A stretch of DNA of 64,000 nt from Deltaproteobacteria bacterium (GCA_947477565.1 CANJUR010000016.1:1-64000); one strand, 5' to 3'. Positions 49,389 to 59,158 are shown, numbered from the stretch's first letter. Numbers and translations: made by a program. The notes: a model not told the origin generated them from the sequence alone.

Positions 49389-51461
49389 ATGGTCCGCGCG
49401 ATGACCCCAATGAAGTTCTGCCCCAAGTGCAACCTCGAGTACGACGACAGCCTCGTTTTTTGCACGCAGGACCGAACCCCGCTCAAATCGGACTTGAAGG
49501 CCGCCACCCTGCGTTCACCAGGGATAGCCCTCCGTTCCGAGCGGGGCTCGAGGCTTGTCTCCAGCCCGCTGCGCACGGCTGCCTTGCGCCCTGCGGCATC
49601 CAATGCCGCTCTCGCGACCTCGCTCGATCTTACGAGCGACCCGAACCCCGCCGAAGGGCTCACCCGCGAATTGGAGATCACGCCCTTTCAGCCGCATGCG
49701 GTGCCGCCGGACGATGACTTCGGATCGGGCGGCGAGGCTGATTCATACGCCCACTTTCCGACGCTCGCGATTTCGGCACCGATGACCGCGGACACTGCGG
49801 CACCGGCGGGTTCGAAAACTGCAAACTCGGAAGATTCCAACGACGGTGAACACGAGGAACCAGACCTCTCTGGGCAAACCATCGCGGGCCGCTACAGGGT
49901 CATCCGACAACTCGGCGAAGGCGGGATGGGCGTCGTGTATCAGGCCATCGATGAGCGACTCGACAAGCCCGTGGCGCTGAAGGTGTTGAAAGAGGATTTC
50001 TCCAAGCGTCCAGACATCGTCGCGCGCTTTACCCAGGAGGCAAAGTCCGCTGCGCGTATCAAGCACGAGAACGTGCTCGACGTGACCGACTACGGAAAGA
50101 CCGAGTCGGGCAGCTACTACATCGCGATGGAGCTACTCGTCGGCAGCGACCTCGCGGACGCGCTCCGAAAAGATGATCCGATGACCGTCGAGCGGGCGAC
50201 GGACATCGCCGTTCAGATTTGCCGCGCTCTCTCGGCGGCACACGGCCTCGGCGTGGTGCACCGCGACATGAAGCCGGAGAACGTCTTCCTGCTAAAGAGC
50301 ACCGAGGGCCGCGAGGTCGTGAAGATCGTCGATTTCGGCATCGCCCAGATGAAAGACGCGGCGGGTGAAAACACACGCAAACTCACGCGAACCGGGATGA
50401 TCTTCGGCACGCCTGAATACATGTCTCCAGAGCAGGCTGCCGGGAAGCAGATCGACCATCGCGTCGATGTGTACGCGACCGGTGTGATCCTCTACGAGAT
50501 GTTTGCCGGGCGGGTGCCTTTCGTGGGCGACAGCTTCATGGGGGTGCTCACTCAGCACATGTTCGAGGCGCCCCCCGCGATTGCTGAACTCAATCCCGAC
50601 ACCGGCGTCACCCCGGAGTTCTCCGCGGTGATCTTCAAGGCTCTCGCGAAGGATCCAAACCAGCGCTACGCCTCGATGGCTGAGTTTTCTGAAGACCTCA
50701 TCCGCGTCCGGCAGGGTTCGCGACCCTCTGCGCCGCTCGATTACTTTGCCATCGGTAGCCCGACTGCAGCGCCCGTGGCGACGGCTCCGATCCCGTCGGG
50801 TAGCTCCACCGAGGGGTCAGCCCGGTGGGCCCGCTCGGTCGGAGCGGCAGGCACCATGGAAACCGAGCGCCCGCGCAAGCGCTCCCCTGGGCCTGCCATC
50901 GCCATCGCCACGGTACTCATCGGCGGTGCTATCGCAGCTGCATTCGCTCTCGGGTCCAAGAGCAACTCAGGAAACCAGACGCGGCTCGCGGTCTCGCCCG
51001 TCGTTCCGATCCGGCCGCTGGTCCCGCCGGTGATGCGCCCGCCGGTGACGCCCCCCGCGGTCAACCCTACGATCATCGCGCCGCACCCGGTCGCTCCCGC
51101 CCACACGCTCGTCACAATGCAGGTGATCACCACGCCGACGGGCGCCCAGGTTCGCGGCGAGCCCATTGAGGGCAACGGTGTCACCTTCACGTGTACAACC
51201 CCGTGCACCGAACATGTCCCATCTGACGTACCGATGCGGTTGACGGCCCAGCGCTCAGGGCGACGGGGCACCATGGTGGTCACTCCCATCGAGGCGATGG
51301 CCCCGGTGCAGATTCAGTTGGAGGGCACGCGATTGCGTCCGTCGCCGTCTACTCCGACACCATCCACCCCACACTCCCACTCGCCCCGCTGCGGCATGCC
51401 CGACCCCGATACGGGGCTCCTGATACCTTGCTTCAATCATGACTCCGGCAATGCCCATTGA
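49389..51461 (+). CDS. Ser/Thr protein kinase with N-terminal zinc ribbon
   Basis: The 690-residue Hanks-type kinase begins with a zinc ribbon-like pair (FCPKCNLEYDDSLVFCTQD). A low-complexity linker leads to the kinase at about 166-440: Gly loop RQLGEGGMGVVYQ, Lys in VALKVL, catalytic loop HRDMKPENV and DFG in IVDFGIAQM. A membrane helix (IAIATVLIGGAIAAAFAL) near 505 leads to an outside Pro-rich stretch and a PEGA-like beta domain. Its end overlaps the next kinase gene by 23 bases. The ATG at 49389 is used; 49401 and 49410 are alternatives. Substrate unknown. Confidence 0.93.
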   Translation: MVRAMTPMKFCPKCNLEYDDSLVFCTQDRTPLKSDLKAATLRSPGIALRSERGSRLVSSPLRTAALRPAASNAALATSLDLTSDPNPAEGLTRELEITPFQPHAVPPDDDFGSGGEADSYAHFPTLAISAPMTADTAAPAGSKTANSEDSNDGEHEEPDLSGQTIAGRYRVIRQLGEGGMGVVYQAIDERLDKPVALKVLKEDFSKRPDIVARFTQEAKSAARIKHENVLDVTDYGKTESGSYYIAMELLVGSDLADALRKDDPMTVERATDIAVQICRALSAAHGLGVVHRDMKPENVFLLKSTEGREVVKIVDFGIAQMKDAAGENTRKLTRTGMIFGTPEYMSPEQAAGKQIDHRVDVYATGVILYEMFAGRVPFVGDSFMGVLTQHMFEAPPAIAELNPDTGVTPEFSAVIFKALAKDPNQRYASMAEFSEDLIRVRQGSRPSAPLDYFAIGSPTAAPVATAPIPSGSSTEGSARWARSVGAAGTMETERPRKRSPGPAIAIATVLIGGAIAAAFALGSKSNSGNQTRLAVSPVVPIRPLVPPVMRPPVTPPAVNPTIIAPHPVAPAHTLVTMQVITTPTGAQVRGEPIEGNGVTFTCTTPCTEHVPSDVPMRLTAQRSGRRGTMVVTPIEAMAPVQIQLEGTRLRPSPSTPTPSTPHSHSPRCGMPDPDTGLLIPCFNHDSGNAH

Positions 51462-53199
51462 GGCCCCTGTGGTGAGCGAAGCCGCGAATCCGTCCACGCC
51501 CACGCCCACTCCCACGCCCAGTGAAGTGCTTCCGCGGCGCTTCGGGCGCTACACGCTGCTGCGTCGGCTCGCCAGCGGCGGCATGGCCGAACTCTACCTA
51601 GCGCTCCACCGGTCGCTCGCCAACTTCGAGCGTCTCGTGGTCATCAAGCGCATCCTGCCGGCGCTCGGTCGTGACCAGTCATTCATCACGATGCTGCTGC
51701 AAGAGGCCCGAATCGCGGCGACCTTCTCGCATCCCAACATCGTGACGACGTTCGACGTCGGACAGGCCGAGGGCGAGTACTTCATCGCGATGGAGCACAT
51801 CCACGGGGAAGACCTTCGCTCGATCGTGCGCGCGATGCGCCCGAAAAACGTGTCCGACTTCCCTCTGGAGCACGCCCTCGCCATCGGCGTCGGCGTTGCC
51901 GCAGGCCTCGCCTACGCACACGAGCAGCGGGACCTCCATGGGGTTCCCCTCGCAGTGGTTCATCGCGACATTTCTCCCCAGAACATCCTCGTCACCTTTA
52001 CTGGCGACGTGAAGGTCGTTGATTTCGGCATCGCCAAAGCCCACCTCTCCCACGAGGCTCCGACGGGCGCAGACTTGGACACTGGCCTCATCTCCGGCGT
52101 GGTCGCCATGGGGCCTTTGCCCGATACGGGCGCCGGCAAAGTGAAGGGGAAGCTGCCCTACATGTCCCCGGAGCAGGCGAGCGGCGAGGCCCTCGATGCT
52201 CGCAGCGACATCTTCTCCCTCGGAATTATCCTCTTCGAACTCTGCACCGGTCGCCGCCTTTTCCGCGGCCCCAGCGATGCGGACACCCTCCAACTCATCC
52301 TCGATGGGCAGTACCCCGCTCCTTCGAGCGTCAACCCGCGCGTCCCCGACGCCCTCGGGGACGTGATCTCCAAGGCGCTCGCGTTCGACCGCAACGACCG
52401 CTATGCCACCGCGAGAGATCTTCAGTCCGATCTCGTTCGGGTCGTGCACGAAGAGCACATCGCGCTGTCCTCCGTGGCCTTCGGCGAATGGATGCAAATG
52501 CTCTTCGCCGAGCGCCTGACCTCGCAACAAGAAGCGCTCACGCAAGGCAAGCAACTCGCCGACGTGCTCGCCGCCGAAGACCCCGATCCGTCGGACATCT
52601 CCTCGCGCTCGCACCCGTCGGGCTCCTCCGAGCACGCGCTGCCCTCGACGCCAACGCCCGCTCCCGCCGGAAGCCCTCGCCTCACGGTTGTACTGCTCGC
52701 CGTCATCGCAGTGCTCCTGCTCGTCGTCGTCGTCGTCGTCGTCATCGGCGGACACACTCCGACGCCTGCACCCGCGCCTGCACACGCACGCACCGTTGCG
52801 CCCGCGGTCACCGCGCCATCGAACGTCGTTTTGCCCGAGGCCCACGACCCCGTCGCCATCCCGGTGCCGATCGCCCCTCCGCCGATCGTCGAAGAGCCGC
52901 TGCCCGCACACGAACGTCACGTGCGCGACCGCCCCCACCATGCGCTCAGCTTGCAGCCCCCGACCACCACGGCCCCGGCCGCGGTTGACTCCACACCGGG
53001 TCGCCTCACGGTCGGAGCCACTCCCTGGTGCACTGTCACCGTCGATGGCGTCGGCCGCGGTCAAACTCCCGTCGTTGGCATGTCTTTGCGACCGGGTGCG
53101 CATCGCATCTCGTGCATCAACCCCGAGCGTGGCACCCAGGAGCGCGCAGTGACGCTGAGCCCCGGACAAGACCTTCGCGTTCGCATCACCTTCCCGTAG
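51439..53199 (+). CDS. Ser/Thr protein kinase with PEGA-like tail
   Basis: The 586-residue kinase domain spans about 34-330, with Gly loop LRRLASGGMAELYLA, Lys in VVIKRIL, catalytic loop HRDISPQNILV and DFG in VVDFGIAKA. A helix (LLAVIAVLLLVVVVVVVIGG) near 415-435 crosses the membrane, and an outside Pro/Ala-rich stretch ends in a PEGA-like domain (GRLTVGATPWCTVTVDGVG). It overlaps the upstream kinase by 23 bases, so the pair is probably one transcript. The activation segment is long and Gly/Pro-rich. Confidence 0.93.
   Translation: MTPAMPIEAPVVSEAANPSTPTPTPTPSEVLPRRFGRYTLLRRLASGGMAELYLALHRSLANFERLVVIKRILPALGRDQSFITMLLQEARIAATFSHPNIVTTFDVGQAEGEYFIAMEHIHGEDLRSIVRAMRPKNVSDFPLEHALAIGVGVAAGLAYAHEQRDLHGVPLAVVHRDISPQNILVTFTGDVKVVDFGIAKAHLSHEAPTGADLDTGLISGVVAMGPLPDTGAGKVKGKLPYMSPEQASGEALDARSDIFSLGIILFELCTGRRLFRGPSDADTLQLILDGQYPAPSSVNPRVPDALGDVISKALAFDRNDRYATARDLQSDLVRVVHEEHIALSSVAFGEWMQMLFAERLTSQQEALTQGKQLADVLAAEDPDPSDISSRSHPSGSSEHALPSTPTPAPAGSPRLTVVLLAVIAVLLLVVVVVVVIGGHTPTPAPAPAHARTVAPAVTAPSNVVLPEAHDPVAIPVPIAPPPIVEEPLPAHERHVRDRPHHALSLQPPTTTAPAAVDSTPGRLTVGATPWCTVTVDGVGRGQTPVVGMSLRPGAHRISCINPERGTQERAVTLSPGQDLRVRITFP
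52721..52743. repeat. Trinucleotide run in the kinase membrane helix
   Basis: About eight uninterrupted TCG/GTC triplets encode the run of valines in the membrane helix of the second kinase. Slippage would add or remove single valines without shifting the frame. Confidence 0.7.
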
Positions 53200-53215
53200 T
53201 CTCCGCCGCCCGCTG

Positions 53216-54247
53216 ATGGCGCCACTTCCAACCTCTGATTCTGCTGCTGTTGCCCCCGAACCCTCGGCCACGAGGCGCGCCTGGGAGGGCTGGCCGGGTC
53301 GTGTCCTGCGTGTGCTCATCGCTGCGCTGCCCCTCTACTGGCTCTTTCGTCGACTCAACTGGCGCGAGGTCATGCGCGAAGCCGCAGCCGTCGGACCCAC
53401 CGGAATCGCGCTCGCGTTCACGTGCGTATTCGTCTCCGTGGCCGTCGGGGCCGTGCGCTGGGGCGTGATGCTCCGTGCCTACGGAGCGACCGATCTGCCG
53501 CCGCTCTCCACGATGCTCCGGCACAACCTGATTGGGCTTTGGTTCAACCTCCTCCCGAGCGGCGTAGCGGGAGACGCCGTCCGCGGACACCGCGTGCGCG
53601 AGTACGCCGGCGGACTCCCGACTTCGTACACCGTCCTCTTCGTCGAGCGCGTGTCCGGCCTGCTGGGCCTCTGCCTCATCGCCGCCCTCTCCACGCTGTC
53701 GCCGATCTCCATCCGAAGCGACGCCGTCTCCTGGACCCTCGGCCTCGGCCTTCTCGGCGCCGCTGGGCTCAGCGCAGTCGTGCTTCTCGTGCCCTTTGCA
53801 ATCACCCGTCGCCCGTCGCTGCGACTCCTCGTCGAGCGCGTGCCCGTGCTTGGTCCGATGATCGTGAAGATCCCCCCGCCCCGCTCGGTGCGCGGACCAC
53901 TGGCGTCGGTGTTTCTCTCCGTGCTCACGCAGGGCGCACTCGTCGTTTGCGTATTCTTCCTGCTCCGCCCGCTCTCCCCCGTCGCCACCTTCGGCGTCTG
54001 TGCGCGCGTGGTGCCCGCAATCATCCTGGTCACGTACATCCCGATCACACCCGGCGGACTCGGGCAGCGAGAAGCGGCGTTTACGGGGCTCTTCGGACTG
54101 GCCGGCGTCCCCGGCACCATGGCCGTCGCCGCATCGTTGCTGTTCTTTGCGGAGATCGTGGGAGTGTCAGTGCTGGGAGGACTGTGCCTCGCAGCCGAGC
54201 GAATCGCTGCCGTGCGCGGACGCCCGTGGGACCTCCCGCGCGCCTGA
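53216..54247 (+). CDS. UPF0104/LPG-synthase-TM-like membrane protein
   Basis: The 343-residue protein has about eight membrane helices and the conserved family motifs ALAFTCVFVSVAVGAVRWGV, LWFNLLPSGVAGDAVRG, FVERVSGLLGL and YIPITPGGLGQREAAF. The family covers lysylphosphatidylglycerol synthase membrane domains and putative flippases or glycan-lipid transporters. It is 17 bases behind the second kinase and may be in the same transcript. The transported or modified lipid is unknown. Confidence 0.9.
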   Translation: MAPLPTSDSAAVAPEPSATRRAWEGWPGRVLRVLIAALPLYWLFRRLNWREVMREAAAVGPTGIALAFTCVFVSVAVGAVRWGVMLRAYGATDLPPLSTMLRHNLIGLWFNLLPSGVAGDAVRGHRVREYAGGLPTSYTVLFVERVSGLLGLCLIAALSTLSPISIRSDAVSWTLGLGLLGAAGLSAVVLLVPFAITRRPSLRLLVERVPVLGPMIVKIPPPRSVRGPLASVFLSVLTQGALVVCVFFLLRPLSPVATFGVCARVVPAIILVTYIPITPGGLGQREAAFTGLFGLAGVPGTMAVAASLLFFAEIVGVSVLGGLCLAAERIAAVRGRPWDLPRA

Positions 54248-54251
54248 TCGA

Positions 54252-55013
54252 TCAGAAGTAGAAGGTTCCGCCGCCGAGCACGCCGAGCAGACCGCCCTTC
54301 AGGCCGTACTCGTCGCTGTTGAGCACGATGTGGTCGTATCGCACCGCGATCTCGAGCGAGAGCGTGTCGCTCAGCTCAAGCTCGCCGCCGAGGGCTGCTC
54401 CGAGGGAGACACCCGTCCCTGCGCTGGTGGTCGTCGCCGACGCGCTGGTGGCCTGAGCGACGGTGCTAAAGGCATCGACAAGCACCTCGCCGTATGGGCG
54501 AAACGTCGCTCGCGGTGCCGTCCAGCGGAGACCCGCGCCGTAGAAAACAGACGTCAGTGTGGTCCCAGCAACGGCTGGAACCTTCCATCCGTTGGAGCGC
54601 ACGCCGAGCTCAGCGCGGGCGCTGATGCCGCTGCTGGTGGCCCAACCGATGTGCCCGAGGCCCATGAAGCCCGTGCCGAGAAGGTCTCCGTAGTCGCCCA
54701 CGAGCGGGAGAGCCGCGCCGCCCTGCACGCCCACGAAGAGCCCCTGGCGGCTGGGCGGAGGAGGAGGACGGAGCAGCATCGGCGGCTGCGACATCATCAT
54801 CGGAGACTGCGGATTGTACACGGCGACCGGAGGAGGCGCGTTGTACACAGCGACCGGAGGAGGCGCGTCGTATCCGGCTACCGGAGGCGGCGCTCCCTGG
54901 ACGACAGGGGGCGGCGGCGCGGGGTTGTTGAGCCGCGCAGGGTCGGCCGAGGCCGCCGCGGAGGCAAACAGGAGGGAGACTGGAAGCAAGTAACAAAACG
55001 AGTTTTTTCGCAT
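54252..55013 (-). CDS. Outer-membrane beta-barrel protein with Pro-rich N-terminus
   Basis: The 253-residue product has a signal peptide (CYLLPVSLLFASAAASA) and Pro repeats (APPPVAVYNAPPPVAVY). A domain of about 150 residues with alternating strands ends in aromatic residues (LGGGTFYF), the typical C-terminus of small outer-membrane barrels. The start at 55013 was chosen for the signal peptide. It converges with the flippase-like gene across four bases, the two stops sharing the palindrome CTGATCGATCAG. Confidence 0.8.
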   Translation of the reverse strand: MRKNSFCYLLPVSLLFASAAASADPARLNNPAPPPPVVQGAPPPVAGYDAPPPVAVYNAPPPVAVYNPQSPMMMSQPPMLLRPPPPPSRQGLFVGVQGGAALPLVGDYGDLLGTGFMGLGHIGWATSSGISARAELGVRSNGWKVPAVAGTTLTSVFYGAGLRWTAPRATFRPYGEVLVDAFSTVAQATSASATTTSAGTGVSLGAALGGELELSDTLSLEIAVRYDHIVLNSDEYGLKGGLLGVLGGGTFYF

Positions 55014-55146
55014 GAGCACGCGGAATATCACGCATCGGCGCACACGCGAAGCGACCCATCCGGTGGGGTCCGAGGTCATCCCGGAGAGGCGCGCGCGAAG
55101 ATCAGAACTGGCGGGACGCCGTGCGCTGATCGATAGATGCAGGACA

Positions 55147-55896
55147 ATGTGCAGACTGCTGGCGGTGGTGACGTTGGCACCGGGCGGATGGCGGCAACGC
55201 CTCGTGGATGCACCGCGGAGCCTCTATCGGCTGTCGCATGAACACCCGCACGGCTGGGGCGTGGCGGTGCACACAATCACCGACGGATGGAGCATCGACC
55301 GGAGGGCCCGGGCGGCGTTTCTCGACGATGAGTTTGCCGTCGCGGCGGAGCGGGCGGGCTCGGTGCTGCTCGCGCACGTGCGGCAAGGGACGGTTGGCGA
55401 AGTGGCAACACGCAACACCCACCCCTTCCGCCGAGGTCGCTGGGTTTTCATGCACAACGGAACCGTCGAGTCGACGGCGTGGATGCGGACCAGCACGTCG
55501 GCCGCGCGCCTGGCCGAGGTCGAGGGACAGACCGACAGCGAACTGCTCTTCGCGTGGCTGCTGAGCCTCCTCGACGCAGCCGGACTCACCGACGAGCCAT
55601 GCAGCGCGGCGACAGATCAAGTGATCACCGCGGCACTGCGTGAAGCCCGAGCGGCGCACGGGAGCGGGGCCATCAACGTGGTGCTCTCCGATGGCAAGAC
55701 GGTCTATGCGCACCGCTGGGGCCGGACGCTCTTCCTGCGCGCAGACGAGGCCGCGACGGTGTCTGTCGCTTCCGAGCCCGAAGATGGCGCCGAAGGCTGG
55801 AGCGAGGTGGCAGAAGGTGGACTCGTGCGAGTGGACTACTCCCCGACGCTCCGCTGGACACTGCTGGACGGCGCGATGATCGCCCGCGACGGTTGA
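55147..55896 (+). CDS. Class II glutamine amidotransferase
   Basis: The 249-residue enzyme has the N-terminal nucleophile Cys2 (MCRLLAV) exposed after Met removal. Other class II markers are HEHPHGWGVAV, LLAHVRQGTVGEVATRNTHP and WVFMHNGTVE. Only the glutaminase half is present; no ammonia-using domain is fused, as in YafJ/EgtC-like members. The start at 55147 is set by the need for Cys2. It lies directly ahead of a penicillin acylase gene. The reaction is unknown. Confidence 0.92.
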   Translation: MCRLLAVVTLAPGGWRQRLVDAPRSLYRLSHEHPHGWGVAVHTITDGWSIDRRARAAFLDDEFAVAAERAGSVLLAHVRQGTVGEVATRNTHPFRRGRWVFMHNGTVESTAWMRTSTSAARLAEVEGQTDSELLFAWLLSLLDAAGLTDEPCSAATDQVITAALREARAAHGSGAINVVLSDGKTVYAHRWGRTLFLRADEAATVSVASEPEDGAEGWSEVAEGGLVRVDYSPTLRWTLLDGAMIARDG

Positions 55897-55928
55897 ACGC
55901 CGGTCGGTCGGCGTGCTTCGATCGAAGG

Positions 55929-58748
55929 ATGCGACGCACCAAGGCCTTTCTCGGCCTCCTCGCCCTCTCTTCCTGTTCGGACAACACCGCTCCGACACCC
56001 ACCGCGGACGCGGGCCCCAGGGACGCGAGCGTGGCCATCGACGCCCCGGCCGGGAGCGTCGCTTCACTACCCATTCGACAGACCACCCGCCTGCCCGGAA
56101 TGGACGGCCCGGTCGATGTAGCCGTCGATATCCACGGCTGGTCGCACATCCGCGCAACCACCCTGCGCGACGCCATTTATGTGCAGGGCTACCTGCAGGC
56201 CCGCGAACGAATGGCGCAGATGGACATCCTCCGCCGGCTCGGCTCGGGCACCCTCGGCGAGGCCTTTGGCGTGGTGTCCTCCGCCGCCATCGGGCAAGAC
56301 CTCGCCTTCCGTGCCATCGGACTGCGACGCGCGGCGGTCGCCATGTGGGCGCGGCTCCAGACCCAACCCTCCGGGGCACGCACCCGCGTTGCCCTCACGG
56401 CCTTCAGCGCCGGGGTGAACCAATACCTCCGCGAGATACGCTCGGGCCGTACCGAGACGCCCCCCAGCACCGAACTCGTCGTCGGCGACACCACGCCCGA
56501 CTGGACGGAAATCGACTCGCTCGTGATCGGCCGGTACCAGTCTTACTCACTCTCGTATTCTGCCGACACAGAGATCGCCAACTCACAGCTTATCGACGCG
56601 GTTCGCACGACCTTCGCGGGCGCCAACCCGACCACCGATGCGGCGCGGTATGCCCGCCGCGCGATGGCGCAGGACGTCCTGGTGTGGCGGCCGCCATCCG
56701 ACACCGCGGTGGTGCCGGACTTCTATCTCGCGCGCACCGGGATGCCGCAGGTGTTTCGTCCGGCGGCGCAGCGGCCGGTGCTGTCACCAGGGCTCTATGA
56801 GCGGGTGACACCCTTCTTCCGACACGTGCGCGAAGGCCTCGCGATCTGGGGCGACGAGAGCCGCGGGAGCAACAACTGGGTGGTCACCCCGGCACTGACG
56901 CGCAATGGCCGACCGCTGCTCGCCAATGATCCGCACCTCGCGCTGCGGGCGCCGGCCATCTGGTGGGGAACGCACGTCACCGTCACCGGCGGGCCGGACG
57001 CCGTCGATGTCGCAGGGACCACGTTTCCTGGCGTTCCGGGTGTGGTCATCGGGTTCAACCAGCGCATCGCCTGGGGCGTCACGACGGCCTACTACGACGT
57101 CACGGACGTCTACCTGGAGACCATCACCGCAGGCGTCGGCGGCGCGCCGGACACAGTGCTCTTCGATGGACGCCAGGTGCCGATCCAGGTTCTCACGGAG
57201 CAGGTGCCGGATGGCGCCGGGGGCAACGTCGCGGCGCGGCTGGAAGTGGTTCCGCACCACGGACCGATCGTGCCGGAGATCGTCAACGGGCGCATCGTGC
57301 GGCGCACGAGCAACCGCGCTCTCTCGATACGCTGGACCGGACACGAGGCGACGGATGAGTTCGGAACCTTCCTCGGGCTCTCGTACGCGCGCAACGTCGA
57401 GGAGGCGCGAGCGGCCATCGCGGGCTTTGGGGTCGGCGCGCAGAACTTCGTCTTCGCCGATGCCGATGGCAACACGGGCTACGCCTCGCAGGCGGTAATT
57501 CCGCAGCGCGCAGCAGGCGCCCTCACCTGGCGCGCCGACAACCCCGAAGGAACCAACCCCTGCACCGTGCTTCCAGGAACGGGCGAGGCCGAGTGGACGG
57601 GGACTGTTCCGCCTGCACAGATTCCGCAGGCCGTGGGGAGCGCGACGCGGCCGTTCATCGTCACGGGCAACAACGATCAGGTCGGCGCGACCCGGGACGG
57701 CAACCCCTTCGACGCGACGGTGTACCTCGGCTGCGGCTACGCCTCTGGCTGGCGGGCCGAGCGCATCACCCAGCGGCTCCAGATGGCGGGCACGCAGATG
57801 ACCATCGAGGACATGCAGGCCGTACAAGGCGATCACACCGTCCTTGCGGGCGGACGTTTCCGGCCGTTCTTGATCAGCGCGTTTGCGCGGCTCGAGGCCG
57901 AGTGGACAACCCCGGGGGCCCACCCAGACCTGGCGGCCCTCGCGCTCACCTTGCGGCCCCGCGCCGACCGACTACGCGACGCCGCCATGCGAGTGCAGGC
58001 GTGGACCCTCGACGGTGCCTCCGGGGTGGAGTCCGACGCGACCCCGGCGCAGCAGCGCGACGCCGTGGCCACGACAATCTTTCACGGCTGGATGTCCCGG
58101 GTGCTGCGCGGCACCTTCGCCGACGAAACGACGGTGCTCCGCGTGAGCGGCTTCGACTCGATTCGCGCGGCACTCCACCTGCTCGAGCATCCGAACGAAC
58201 TGCGCGCGCGCACCCCGGCCGGCGAGAGCGTGCTCTGGGACGACCTCGCGACGACCGGCGTCACCGAGACCCGCGACGTGATTCTGCTGCGCTCGCTCGA
58301 CGGCGCGATGGCAGACCTTGAGCGCCTCACGACGACCGCCGACGTCACCCGCTGGCTCTGGGGAACCGTGCACACAGTGCGCTTCTCGTCGCTCATCCCG
58401 GGCACCGACAGCACGCTCTCCATCCCGCCGACGACGGACCCGATCTTTCCCCGCGGGTTCCCCCGCCCCGGTGGCATCGACGTCGTTGACGCCTCGGGCC
58501 CCGGCCTCGGCGGAAGCAACTATGCCTTCGGCAGCGGCGCCTCGCAGCGCTTCAGCGTCGAACCTGGGCCCGACGGACCCCACGCCTTCAACGCCCTCCC
58601 CGGCGGGCAGTCCATCGACACTGGCTCCCCACACTTCCGCGACGAAGCAGAACTCTGGCGCTCCAACCGCACGCACGCGGTGCCCTACCGCGAGGCCGAG
58701 ATTGTCGCCGAGGCCACCAGTCGCTGGCGCTTCGAGCCAGCCCCCTGA
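55929..58748 (+). CDS. Lipidated penicillin acylase family protein
   Basis: The 939-residue protein is an N-terminal-nucleophile hydrolase. It has a lipobox (LGLLALSSC) and an Asp/Ala tether (ADAGPRDASVAIDAPAG). The alpha-subunit part spans about 50-310. The autocatalytic cleavage and nucleophile site is GDESRGSNNWVV, with Ser near 314. The beta-subunit part includes LLANDPHLALRAPAIWWG and ITGN-type NDQ segments. The family acylates or deacylates beta-lactams, acyl-homoserine lactones and other amides, so quorum quenching or antibiotic turnover is possible. It shares its strand with the upstream Ntn-fold amidotransferase, 32 bases apart. Confidence 0.93.
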   Translation: MRRTKAFLGLLALSSCSDNTAPTPTADAGPRDASVAIDAPAGSVASLPIRQTTRLPGMDGPVDVAVDIHGWSHIRATTLRDAIYVQGYLQARERMAQMDILRRLGSGTLGEAFGVVSSAAIGQDLAFRAIGLRRAAVAMWARLQTQPSGARTRVALTAFSAGVNQYLREIRSGRTETPPSTELVVGDTTPDWTEIDSLVIGRYQSYSLSYSADTEIANSQLIDAVRTTFAGANPTTDAARYARRAMAQDVLVWRPPSDTAVVPDFYLARTGMPQVFRPAAQRPVLSPGLYERVTPFFRHVREGLAIWGDESRGSNNWVVTPALTRNGRPLLANDPHLALRAPAIWWGTHVTVTGGPDAVDVAGTTFPGVPGVVIGFNQRIAWGVTTAYYDVTDVYLETITAGVGGAPDTVLFDGRQVPIQVLTEQVPDGAGGNVAARLEVVPHHGPIVPEIVNGRIVRRTSNRALSIRWTGHEATDEFGTFLGLSYARNVEEARAAIAGFGVGAQNFVFADADGNTGYASQAVIPQRAAGALTWRADNPEGTNPCTVLPGTGEAEWTGTVPPAQIPQAVGSATRPFIVTGNNDQVGATRDGNPFDATVYLGCGYASGWRAERITQRLQMAGTQMTIEDMQAVQGDHTVLAGGRFRPFLISAFARLEAEWTTPGAHPDLAALALTLRPRADRLRDAAMRVQAWTLDGASGVESDATPAQQRDAVATTIFHGWMSRVLRGTFADETTVLRVSGFDSIRAALHLLEHPNELRARTPAGESVLWDDLATTGVTETRDVILLRSLDGAMADLERLTTTADVTRWLWGTVHTVRFSSLIPGTDSTLSIPPTTDPIFPRGFPRPGGIDVVDASGPGLGGSNYAFGSGASQRFSVEPGPDGPHAFNALPGGQSIDTGSPHFRDEAELWRSNRTHAVPYREAEIVAEATSRWRFEPAP

Positions 58749-58821
58749 ACCGGTTTATCAATGCCTGTATTCTGGGGTCGCTGACAAAACAACGATTGAA
58801 CGGACACTCGCAACGCTGACG

Positions 58822-59158
58822 ATGACGGACGCCCAACACAAGGCTCCTGCACCCAACGTCGAACGGGGAGAAGACCTTCGGGCGACGCTCAGGCTCACGA
58901 GCCAGGGGAAGATCATCGGGCACCACCCGAGCATTCGGGAGGCGGTCATCACCGCCGAGCGAGCGGCCACTTCGAACTGCGCGGTGCACTCTTGCAGGAG
59001 CGGGAATACATCCCCGTTGGCGACACCAGGCCGACGCGTTGCTAGATCCGCGTCGTGGCCGCGACCCAACGCAACCTGCGAGGCCGAGGTCATCGCGGGG
59101 CTCTTCCGCGAAGGCCTTTTCTATCGCATCAACGTGGTGCGCGTTCGAACGCGCCGCG
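58822..59158 (+). pseudogene. Remnant of a sigma-54 enhancer-binding protein
   Basis: Three pieces of an NtrC-like AAA+ domain remain. The first reads GKIIGHHPSIREAVITAERA. In the +1 frame RGALLQEREYIPVGDTRPTR follows, then a TAG and RVVAATQRNL. Back in the first frame EVIAGLFREGLFYRINVVRV follows. Walker A (GESGTGKE), the GAFTGA loop and Walker B are all missing between the first two pieces, as are the receiver or FHA part and the Fis-type tail. It cannot work. Sequence from 59159 to 59395 is open but unrecognised. Confidence 0.75.

Noticed and set aside
51679-53319. 546-residue minus-strand ORF
   Set aside because: Shadow under the second kinase gene.
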